64,000 bases of DNA. Origin: DASQPR01 sp963724705 (GTDB lineage: Bacteria; Actinomycetota; Actinomycetes; Mycobacteriales; Micromonosporaceae). The notes under the pieces were generated by a model that was given only the letters and a program-made list of their open reading frames with translations, was not told the origin of the DNA and did no database searches. The translations under genes were made by a program, and so were the position numbers. Each line of letters begins with the position of its first letter. Position 1 is the stretch's first letter. The stretch is from contig CAVRVS010000004.1 in the NCBI GenBank assembly GCA_963724705.1, positions 1,550,001 to 1,614,000 of the forward strand. The letters are read 5' to 3'. Positions 8,330 through 17,934 of the stretch are shown here, one piece after another.

Positions 8330-9064
8330 CTCGCTATCCCCGGCTAGATCGTGAACAACGGGTAACGCCCGCGGCCAGGACCGCGCCCTCTACGGTTTCA
8401 TTACTGTCGGGAGCTGGCAAGACCCTCGACGCGCGGGCCGCGGTCAGGCACGGTCGGATACGCGACGCCGTCGTGGCGTTGCGAACCTCGATCGATATGG
8501 AGATGTCGTCCAACCGGCGTAACCCCTCAGAACCCTCGAAGCCCGGCCGGCCCGCGTGAGCTCGTCCGGCTTCGCACCAAATATCACGACATGTCGCGGC
8601 CGTCCACACCGGAGGCTGAGATGCGATGCTGAGCGTACGGCACAGATGTACCGCCCGCACGTGCTGGAACCTGGCCATCACGGTCAGCAACCTTGACCTT
8701 CGCGTGACGAGATCGGCGCGAACGGGCAAAATCGCAGTTCACCGTGGTGAACCGCCCGTGATGGCAGCCATCAGGACATGTCGAGGCGGCCGGCCGGCAC
8801 CTGGACTGATTCCCGGCCCGGCCGGCATCCCGTCGATCGGACCTGCCGCGACGGAGACCCGCGACCGAGACCTACGAGTGACACCGTCGACGAATGCGCT
8901 GGGTGCTAGCATCGGTGACCGCCCGATCGGCCGACACGGCCGGGTCGAGAGGGGTTATCCCGCACCGCAACGCTCCGAATCGCTTCGCAAGGTATGCGTC
9001 GGCAATCCTGACGCCAAGATACGTGTCCGAACATGTACGTTCGCCACGATCGAACGGGGGACGA
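8330..9064. other. 735-bp stretch without a convincing gene
   Basis: Reading frames here (for example 8334-8729 on the minus strand) have arginine-rich, non-protein-like composition. The region must hold the promoter of the pseudokinase/kinase unit and, further right, that of the cupin gene. A perfect 16-bp palindrome lies at 8737-8752. Confidence 0.5.
8737..8752. promoter_or_regulatory. Perfect palindrome, possible regulator site
   Basis: GTTCACC-GT-GGTGAAC is a perfect 7-2-7 inverted repeat. The same TTCACC/GGTGAA half-sites occur, more widely spaced, upstream of the citrate synthase gene (22482-22505). No regulator can be assigned. Confidence 0.35.
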
Positions 9065-9442
9065 GTGGCAAAGTCCGACTGGCTGTCACAGGTGCGTCGC
9101 GTGGACAAACCGTGGGGCCACGAGGTGCATTTCGCCCTCGTCGACGGAAAGTACTGCGGCAAAGAGCTGCACATCAACGCCGGTCAGGCACTGTCGCTCC
9201 AATATCACGAGGTGAAGGAGGAGACGGTCGCCGTGCAATCCGGCCGGCTGCTCTTCCATGTCGGCAAACACGTCGACGATCTCGACGAGTTCGAGCTGTT
9301 GCCGGGCGAGGCCGTCCACCTGGCGCCGGGAACGATCCACCGGATGACGGCGATCGTCGACACTGTCGTTCTCGAGGCGAGCACGACCGAACTTACCGAC
9401 GTCGTCCGCCTCGAAGATCGCTACGGTCGCGCCAGCGGCTGA
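9065..9442 (+). CDS. Cupin-domain protein (mannose-6-phosphate isomerase type II-like)
   Basis: 125 residues from GTG 9065, preceded by GGGGG at a suitable distance. The protein is a single cupin barrel: VDKPWGHEVHFALVDGKYCGKELHINAGQALSLQYHEVKEETVAVQSGRL carries cupin motif 1 (H-x-H type, with the catalytic glutamate region), and LLPGEAVHLAPGTIHRMTAI carries motif 2. This is the pattern of the C-terminal domain of GDP-mannose pyrophosphorylase / phosphomannose isomerase type II and of free-standing sugar isomerase-like cupins. Metal-dependent isomerisation of a sugar phosphate is the family expectation. There is no sugar-nucleotide gene next to it. Confidence 0.8.
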   Translation: MAKSDWLSQVRRVDKPWGHEVHFALVDGKYCGKELHINAGQALSLQYHEVKEETVAVQSGRLLFHVGKHVDDLDEFELLPGEAVHLAPGTIHRMTAIVDTVVLEASTTELTDVVRLEDRYGRASG

Positions 9443-9469
9443 GCGCCCGCGACAACCTGTCCTCGGCGG

Positions 9470-9524
9470 GCTAGGTCCTCGGAACGCTAGGTCCTCGGAA
9501 CGCTAGGTCCTCGGCAGGCTAGGG
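9470..9524. repeat. 16-bp tandem repeat (three copies plus a partial)
   Basis: The unit GCTAGGTCCTCGGAAC occurs at 9470-9485, 9486-9501 and (last bases changed) 9502-9517, followed by GCTAGGG. It fills the gap between two convergent stop codons and includes the stop of the ribbon-helix-helix gene. Confidence 0.8.
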
Positions 9525-9827
9525 CGCGACCGCGGTCACCGTACGGGCCGAGCGACCCTCGCTGCCGTGGGCATATTTTGCCAGCACCTGCGCGCGCGCG
9601 TCGGCCGCCCGGCGTAGAGCAGCCTGACGTGCGGCGGCGACCTCGACGGCGAACTCCGGATGGCTCGCGAGCACGTCCGCGTAGCCAGCGCCGGCGTCGC
9701 GCAGCATGCGATCGGTCGCGGCCGTGATGAGGTAGGCGGCCAACGACTGGCCGGATGCCGCGGCGGCCCGGGCCAGAGCGTCCCGCAGGGTCTCATCGAC
9801 GTCGATGGCGACGGTGGTGATGGCCAT
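9519..9827 (-). CDS. Ribbon-helix-helix-type small protein (orphan antitoxin-like)
   Basis: About 102 residues from ATG 9827; longer starts at 9851 or 9890 are possible. The beginning, TTVAIDVDETLRDALARAAAASGQSLAAYLITAATDRM, has the beta strand plus two helices of a ribbon-helix-helix DNA-binding module, as in CopG/ParD/VapB antitoxins. The remaining half is an Ala/Arg-rich helix (EFAVEVAAARQAALRRAADARAQ) that could bind a partner. No toxin gene is adjacent: the downstream neighbour is a cupin gene on the other strand and the upstream neighbour is the divergent metal importer. It may be a stand-alone transcription factor. Confidence 0.6.
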   Translation of the reverse strand: MAITTVAIDVDETLRDALARAAAASGQSLAAYLITAATDRMLRDAGAGYADVLASHPEFAVEVAAARQAALRRAADARAQVLAKYAHGSEGRSARTVTAVAP

Positions 9828-9908
9828 GGAAACGAGCGTAACGCCAGCCATCCAACCTCGCAGGGCACGTCTGGCGGCGCCCGAATCCATGGTCGTTTCT
9901 GCATTTGA

Positions 9909-9929
9909 TAACGAATATGGTTTTCGTTA
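9909..9929. promoter_or_regulatory. Putative metalloregulator operator before the metal importer
   Basis: TAACGAA (9909-9915) and TTCGTTA (9923-9929) form a perfect inverted repeat around a 7-nt spacer. The spacer starts with TATGGT, which fits a -10 hexamer, so a bound repressor would block the polymerase. AT-rich 21-bp palindromes of this kind are typical of Fur-superfamily (Zur/Mur) or DtxR-type sites; which one cannot be decided here. Confidence 0.6.
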
Positions 9930-9940
9930 GCGTCAAGGTC

Positions 9941-10921
9941 ATGAGATCGACTTCCACTCGGCGACCGTCGGGCCCCACGCGCGGCCTGGCTCGCGTCTCC
10001 GTCGCCGTGGTGCTCACCGGCGCCGCGGTCGCGGCCCTCGGCGCTTGCGCGACCACACCGAAGACCGGGGCAACGACCGGAAAGGTCCGCGTCGTCGCCG
10101 CGGAGAACTTCTGGGGCAGCCTGGCCAGCCAGCTCGGCGGCACCCACGCCCAGGTGACCAGCATCATCACGAACCCCGCGACCGACCCGCACGACTACGA
10201 GCCGAGCGGCCCGGACGCGGTCAACTTGTCCGGCGCCCAGCTCGCGATCATCAACGGTGTCGGGTACGACGCGTGGGCCACCAAGATCGTTTCCGCCGAC
10301 CAGGGGCCGAAGCGTACGGTCCTGACGGTCGGCGATCTCGTCGGTGTCGCGCCCGGCGGCAACCCGCACCGGTGGTACTCGCCGGCCAACGTACGGACGG
10401 TCATCGATCGCATCACGGCGGACTACACCTCGATCGACCCGAGCGACGCCGCGTACTTCCAACGCCAGCACGACACCGTGGTGAATTCGAGTCTCAAGCA
10501 GTACTTCGACCTGATCGACGAGATCAAGACGACCTACGGCGGGACACCTGTCGGTGCCTCGGAGTCGATCTTCGCCCCGCTCGCCGAGGCGACCGGTCTC
10601 GACCTCATCACGCCACCGAGCTTCCTCAACGCGATCAGTGAGGGTAGCGACCCGACCGCCGCGGACAAGCAGACCATCGACACCCAGATCGCCGAGAAGA
10701 AGATCAGGGTGTACGTGTACAACAGCCAGAACGCCACCCCGGACGTACAGCGCCAGGTGGACGCGGCCAAGGCCAACGGGATCCCGGTCACCACGATCAC
10801 CGAGACGATGTCGCCCGCCGGCGCGACCTTCGAGCAGTGGCAGGTCGGTCAACTCACCGCGCTCCGCGACGCGCTGGCCGCCAGCGGGGCGTCGGCCTCC
10901 CCTACCACCAGCGGAAAGTAG
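9941..10921 (+). CDS. Metal ABC transporter substrate-binding lipoprotein (cluster A-I)
   Basis: 326 residues from ATG 9941 (AAGG upstream). The signal peptide ends in a lipobox LGAC with the cysteine near residue 36, so it is anchored to the outer face of the membrane. Body motifs are VVAAENFWGSLASQLGG, TDPHDYEPS and GNPHRWYSP (two histidine ligands), then ASESIFAPLAEATGLDL, where a glutamate occupies the position of the third histidine in zinc-binding ZnuA. Two His plus Glu resembles manganese-type binding proteins, although a zinc role is not excluded. No His-rich loop is present. It is the first gene of a four-gene importer operon. Confidence 0.9.
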   Translation: MRSTSTRRPSGPTRGLARVSVAVVLTGAAVAALGACATTPKTGATTGKVRVVAAENFWGSLASQLGGTHAQVTSIITNPATDPHDYEPSGPDAVNLSGAQLAIINGVGYDAWATKIVSADQGPKRTVLTVGDLVGVAPGGNPHRWYSPANVRTVIDRITADYTSIDPSDAAYFQRQHDTVVNSSLKQYFDLIDEIKTTYGGTPVGASESIFAPLAEATGLDLITPPSFLNAISEGSDPTAADKQTIDTQIAEKKIRVYVYNSQNATPDVQRQVDAAKANGIPVTTITETMSPAGATFEQWQVGQLTALRDALAASGASASPTTSGK

Positions 10922-10930
10922 GCTCGACCG

Positions 10931-11806
10931 GTGCACCGACACATCCTGGTGGACGTACGCGACGCCAGCGTCACGCTCGGCGGCCGAACGATCTGGGCGA
11001 ACGTGGACGCGACGGTCGCGGCCGGCGAGTTCGTCGCGATCCTCGGACCGAACGGCGTCGGCAAGTCGACGCTGCTCAAGGCGATCCTCGGCCTGCTGCC
11101 GCTGGCTGCCGGCACCATTGCGCGCGACGCGGACGCCGGTGAGCACACGATCGGCTATCTGCCGCAGCGCCGCAGCTTCGACGCCGCGCTCCGGGTGCGT
11201 GGACTCGACCTCGTACGGCTCGGCCTCGACGGCGATCGCTGGGGCGTTCCGCTGCCCGGCCGCCGGTCCCGGGCGAATACCCAGCGCGTCCACGACCTCG
11301 TCGACCTCGTCGGTGCCGCTGCCTACGCCCACCGCCCGATCGGCCAGCTCTCCGGCGGCGAGCAGCAACGGCTGCTCATCGCTCAGGCGCTGGCACGGCA
11401 CCCGCGGCTGCTCATGCTGGACGAGCCGCTAGACAGTCTCGACCTGCCCAACCAGGCGTCGATCGCGGCGCTCATCGGTCGCATCTGCCGGACCGAGGGT
11501 GTCGCCGTCATCATGGTCGCGCACGACGTGAACCCGATCCTGCCGTACCTCGACAAGGTCATCTATCTCGGCCAGGGTGGTGCCGTGTCGGGCGCGCCAG
11601 CCCAGGTCATCACGACCGACACCCTGTCCGCCCTCTACGGCGTCCCGATCGAGGTGCTCACGACCTCGGACGGCCGACTTGTCGTCATCGGCCAGCCCGA
11701 GGCGCCGGCGCACCACACCGATCGGCACGAACACGGGCCGGCCGCGCCGGTGCCCGGCCGGGAGAGCCGTGATCCGGTGCCGTCGGCCGACGCCGGCGCG
11801 CGATGA
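10931..11806 (+). CDS. Metal ABC transporter ATP-binding protein
   Basis: 291 residues from GTG 10931, nine bases after the binding-protein stop. All ABC ATPase motifs are intact: Walker A GPNGVGKST, the Q-loop in GYLPQRRSF, signature LSGGEQQR, Walker B LLMLDEP and the switch histidine in VAHDVN. After the ATPase core there is a polar C-terminal tail with histidines (APAHHTDRHEHG), which might sense or hold metal; this is inference. It energises import through the two downstream permeases and overlaps the first of them in an ATGA. Confidence 0.93.
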   Translation: MHRHILVDVRDASVTLGGRTIWANVDATVAAGEFVAILGPNGVGKSTLLKAILGLLPLAAGTIARDADAGEHTIGYLPQRRSFDAALRVRGLDLVRLGLDGDRWGVPLPGRRSRANTQRVHDLVDLVGAAAYAHRPIGQLSGGEQQRLLIAQALARHPRLLMLDEPLDSLDLPNQASIAALIGRICRTEGVAVIMVAHDVNPILPYLDKVIYLGQGGAVSGAPAQVITTDTLSALYGVPIEVLTTSDGRLVVIGQPEAPAHHTDRHEHGPAAPVPGRESRDPVPSADAGAR

Positions 11807-12714
11807 GTCCGTTCACCTGGAACCTGCTCGCCGATCTGCGCGAGATGTGGTCGATCCCGCTGCTGCTCAACGCATTCCGCGCCGGCTCGGTGATCGCCGT
11901 CGTCGCGGCGATAGTCGGCTGGTTCATGGTGCTGCGCCGGCAGAGCTTCGCCGGCCATACGCTCGCGCTCGTCGGGTTTCCCGGCGCCGCGGCGGCGGTC
12001 TGGCTCGGCATCGGGCTCACGGTGGGCTATTTCTCCGCGTGCGTCGCAGCCGCGCTGGTGATCGCGATGTTGCCGGCGGCCGGCCGGCGGGGGTATCGCG
12101 AAGAATCCGCGGTCATCGGCACGGTGCAGGCGTTCGCGCTGGCCTGCGGCACGCTGTTCGTCTCGCTCTACAAGGGCTTTCTGGGCGGCACCACGTCATT
12201 GCTGTTCGGCACGTTTCTCGGCATCTCGTCGGCGCAGGTCGTCACGTTGGCGATCGTGGCCGCCGCCGTGTTGGCAACGATCGCGGTGATCGGGCGGCCG
12301 CTGCTGTTCGCGTCGATCGACCCGGATGTCGCGGCCGCGCACGGCGTCCCCGTACGCCTTCTCGACGTTTCGTTTCTGCTCGTGCTCGGCGCGACCGCGG
12401 CCGAGGCGAGCCAGATCACCGGCACGCTGCTGGTCTTCGCCCTGCTCCTGCTGCCGCCGGCCACCGCGCAACTGGTCACGGCTCGACCGGCTCCGAGTCT
12501 TGCCCTCTCGATCGCCATCGGGCTCGTCACTGTCTGGTCCGCACTGTTCATCGCGGTCTACTCGAGCTACCCGATCGGATTCTGGCTCACCACCATCGCG
12601 TTCGGCCTCTATGTGGTCGTCGCCATCGTGGCCCGGGCCTTCGGGGTCGGTCAGCGCGGTCGCCCGTCCCCGGCGGTCCGCCGCGAGCCCGCCCTCGACG
12701 GTGTGCCGTCATGA
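11803..12714 (+). CDS. Metal ABC transporter permease, ABC-3 family (first)
   Basis: 303 residues and about eight hydrophobic helices. The N-terminal MLRRQSFAGHTLALVGFPGAAAAVWLG is the conserved segment of ABC-3 family (ZnuB/MntB-type) permeases, and PLLFASIDPDVAAAHGVPVRLLD is the cytoplasmic coupling segment that contacts the ATPase. It starts inside the ATPase stop (ATGA) and ends overlapping the next permease in a second ATGA, so stoichiometric synthesis is expected. The two permeases are related but clearly different, suggesting a heterodimeric channel. Confidence 0.9.
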   Translation: MSPFTWNLLADLREMWSIPLLLNAFRAGSVIAVVAAIVGWFMVLRRQSFAGHTLALVGFPGAAAAVWLGIGLTVGYFSACVAAALVIAMLPAAGRRGYREESAVIGTVQAFALACGTLFVSLYKGFLGGTTSLLFGTFLGISSAQVVTLAIVAAAVLATIAVIGRPLLFASIDPDVAAAHGVPVRLLDVSFLLVLGATAAEASQITGTLLVFALLLLPPATAQLVTARPAPSLALSIAIGLVTVWSALFIAVYSSYPIGFWLTTIAFGLYVVVAIVARAFGVGQRGRPSPAVRREPALDGVPS

Positions 12715-13583
12715 TGTCCGCGGTGGTCACGCTCGCGGCGTCACCCGCGCTCGGCGACATCTTCGCGCACCCCTTTATGCGGTACGCGTTTCTGGCCGGT
12801 ACCGCCGTCGCGCTGGCCGCGGGCCTGGTCGGCTACTTCCTCGTCCTGCGGGCGCAGATCTTCACCGCGGACGCGCTTTCGCATGTCGCGTTCACCGGCG
12901 CGCTCGCGGCATTGGCGGCCGGATTCGACCTACGGGTCGGGCTGTTCGCGGTGACCGTCCTGGTCGCCCTCGGGATGGGCGCGCTCGGCCGGCGGGCGCG
13001 GCCGGACGATGTCGTCATCGGCGGGGTGTTCGCCTGGATTCTCGGCCTCGGCGTGTTCTTCCTGACGCTCTATACGACGCATCGCAGTAGCGGCGCCAAC
13101 GGCCAGGCCGGTGTGACGGTCCTGTTCGGCTCGATCTTCGGACTGTCCGGCACGGATGCCGTGCTGACCGCGGTCGTCGCCGCGGTCGTGTGCATCGCGG
13201 TCGTCGCTGTTGCCCGGCCGCTGCTGTTCGCAAGCCTGGACGAACCCGTTGCCACGACGCACGGCGTCCGGGTACGCCTGCTGGGCTACGTATTCCTCGT
13301 CCTCGTCGCCCTGACGGCCGCGGAGTCGACCCAGGTCGTCGGCGCGCTCCTGATTCTCGGGCTGCTCGCCGCGCCGGCCGGAGCCGCGATGCGGCTGACC
13401 GCCCGGCCGTTGCGCGCACTGTGGATTTCGGCCGGAATCGCGGTCGCCAGCGTGTGGATCGGGCTCGCGGTCAGCTACGCCGTGCCGCGCGTGCCACCGA
13501 GCTTCGGCATCCTCGCCGTCGCGACGCTCGCGTACGTCGGATCGGTCGCCGTATCGAGCCGCCGCCGATGGGCGGTCGCCTGA
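12711..13583 (+). CDS. Metal ABC transporter permease, ABC-3 family (second)
   Basis: 290 residues from ATG 12711 (a second ATG follows at 12714). The segment FLVLRAQIFTADALSHVAFTGALAALAAG and the coupling loop PLLFASLDEPVATTHGVRVRLLG match the ABC-3 permease family and parallel the preceding gene. The long upstream extension of the same frame is antisense or out-of-frame noise over the ATPase and first permease. It is the last gene of the importer operon; its stop is only six bases from the stop of the convergent kinase gene, leaving no room for a separate terminator. Confidence 0.9.
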   Translation: MMSAVVTLAASPALGDIFAHPFMRYAFLAGTAVALAAGLVGYFLVLRAQIFTADALSHVAFTGALAALAAGFDLRVGLFAVTVLVALGMGALGRRARPDDVVIGGVFAWILGLGVFFLTLYTTHRSSGANGQAGVTVLFGSIFGLSGTDAVLTAVVAAVVCIAVVAVARPLLFASLDEPVATTHGVRVRLLGYVFLVLVALTAAESTQVVGALLILGLLAAPAGAAMRLTARPLRALWISAGIAVASVWIGLAVSYAVPRVPPSFGILAVATLAYVGSVAVSSRRRWAVA

Positions 13584-13589
13584 CGGCCG

Positions 13590-15653
<2,064 letters not shown>

Positions 15654-15776
15654 CGTCGCTGCCCTTCGGCCCACACCGTCGCGTCCGTGTTCGCCGGTCG
15701 CGTGCCGGCACGGCGTGCCGGCTAACGGATTGTACGGTCCGGTGTCCGCTCCGCCGCCATCCTCACGCCGGCTCCA

Positions 15777-17802
15777 CTATGGAACGGCCCTACCACCACG
15801 TGGATCGGTCATGCCGACACGGAGAACTTCGGCCACCGACCACGCCTGGAACGGGCAACCGGTGCCGGCGTGCGGCGCCGAACCGTCCGCGGTTTCGCTG
15901 ACCGACCCCAGGCCGAACTCGGCCAGGTGCCGGACCAAACCGACGAACAGCGATTCGTCGTGCGGCGATGTCGACAGCTGCACGCGCCGGCACGCATCGA
16001 CGTACGGCCCGATCAGCCACGGCCACACGGTGCCCTGGTGGTAGGCGCGATCCCGATCGGCCGGACCGCCGCGGTGCCGCCCGCGGAAATCCGGGTCCCG
16101 CGGATCGAGGCTGCGCAGCCCGATCGGCGTCAGCAGAGCGGCACCGATCGCCTGGAGCGCCGCCGGATCCGGGGCGAGCGGCGCGTACGGCAGCGACCAC
16201 GCGAGCAGCTGATTCGGTCGCATCTGCCGGGCGTCCCGCGGATCCGGACCGTCGACGACGTCGGCGAGCATAGGCCGTCGCGCGGCGCGGGAAGCGGGCG
16301 GCGAACGCCGACCGCGCCGAGCGCAGCAGCGCGTCCAGTTCGATGTCACGGCCGCCGTCCGGGATCACGGCCGGCTGCCCGGCCAGCCGGGACAGCACCG
16401 CCGCCGACGCGAGGGCGTTGACCCACAGCGCGTTCACCTCGACCGGCTTCCCGACGCGGGCCGTCACGGCGACCCCGTCGACGCGAGCATCCATCCACGT
16501 CAACGCCTCGCCGTCGGCGCCCTGGGTGAGCAGCCCATCGTCGGTCACCGTGATGCCGAACCGGGTGCCGGCCAGGTGAGCGCCGACGACCGAGCGCAGT
16601 TTCGGCGCCAACTCGGCCGCCAGCTCGACATCGCCGGTGGCGGCGACGTGCCGATCGAGCGCGTACGCGAACCAGAGCGTCCCGTCGACGCTGTTGAATC
16701 GCAAGCTCGCCGGTGTCGGCGGTGTTCGCGAGCATGCCGTCCGACAGCGTCGCCGCGTACGCCCGCAGCAACTCCCGCCCCTCGTCGACGCGGCCGGTGG
16801 ACAGAAACAACCCCGGATAGGACAGCATCGTGTCGCGCGTCCAGGCGCCGAACCACGGGTAGCCGGCCACCACGTCGGGCCGGCCGGTCGAGCCCCGCGC
16901 CGTGCCGGAGGCGCGACCGTCCGGCACCCGTACCACGAAAGCATCGGCCGCCACCGCCAAGGACCCGACGGTGGCCGCGTCCAGCGGACCCGACGATCGT
17001 GCTGCCACCGTGGCCGCGATCGCCCGATTCCGCTCGCGCGCGGCCGAGACGATCTCCGTCGCGCGGCGCGGCTGCCGGCCGAGGTCGCCGGCCCAGGCGG
17101 TCACCTCGACGGTGTCGCCGGGGCGCGGCAGCGCAGCGACGAACCGACCGGCGTGCCACAGATCCTCGACGGCGTTCAGGCCGCGGGCCGCCTCCTCGCG
17201 GTAGTGCACGCCTTCCCACCACACGTTCCGCCACTCCCAGCCCGGGCCGGACGAGCCGGTACGCACCCTCGAACACGATGCCGCCCGCGGCCGACGCGAC
17301 GTCCGGTCGGCGGCCGGCGTGCCGCTCACCGTGCACGTCCCGCCAGGTGACCACGGCGTCGAGCGCAAGACGGACCGGACCGCCGGCCAACAGCCGATGT
17401 ACGACGCCGAGGCACGACCGCCGGCGGACCATCGCGAGCTCCCGCTCGATCACCACGTCGCCGATGCGCCACCGCCATCGGGGCAGACCGTCGTCGAGGT
17501 CGAACGACTCCAGCAGCTCGTGGCCACTCGGTGCGATCGCACCGGACGCCCATTCGTGGGTGGCCAGCCGGACCTCGGCCCCGGAGGCCAGCGTCACGAC
17601 CGGGTCGAGGCTCGCGAGGCCGAGACGCCGGTTGGCCGGGGAGTCGCCGGCCACCACCAGCAGGCCGTGATAGCGGCGCGTACGCAGGCCGCTGACCGTA
17701 CCCATGGCGTAGCCGCCCAGATCCGTCCGCGACGAGCCATTCCCGCGCCGATCCGGCCGCGAGATCGCCGGCGACCTGACCGCCGAAGCGGATCGGGATC
17801 AT
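15777..17802 (-). pseudogene. Glycogen debranching enzyme-type gene broken by four +1 frameshifts
   Basis: The product begins at ATG 17802 (GGAGG upstream) with MIPIRFGGQVAGDLAAGSAREWL and continues through GTVSGLRTRRYHGLLVVAG, WEWRNVWWEGVHYREEAARG, YPWFGAWTRDTMLSYPGLFL, NSVDGTLWFAYALDRH and LRPNQLLAW-like motifs of the GDE/amylo-1,6-glucosidase family. These pieces lie in successive frames; each change needs one base skipped, near 17721, 17243, 16699 and 16269. Removing four bases from 2026 leaves 2022, a whole 673-residue frame of normal family length. The codons between the shifts remain well conserved, so the damage is recent or is a sequence error. It neighbours an intact glucosidase. 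Confidence 0.8.
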
Positions 17803-17934
17803 GGCGCCTCCGGAGTTCGTAAACCGTCGCACGGCCGCCAGAACACCCCCGGCCAAGGTTTCCGCAGCGTGACGCGGCCGATAACGGCGCGTGTCAGATG
17901 CATGCGCCGAGTGTCCTCACTCATGATGGAGCCC

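Noticed and set aside
8334..8729. 131-residue minus-strand frame in the gap before the cupin gene
   Set aside because: Composition is unlike the neighbouring proteins, no ribosome site stands out and no motif is visible.
9470..9524. Possible CRISPR array
   Set aside because: Direct repeats are contiguous 16-mers without spacers and there are no cas genes.
9536..11401. 621-residue minus-strand frame across the metal importer
   Set aside because: Covers genes with complete ABC motifs on the other strand. No protein-like pattern.
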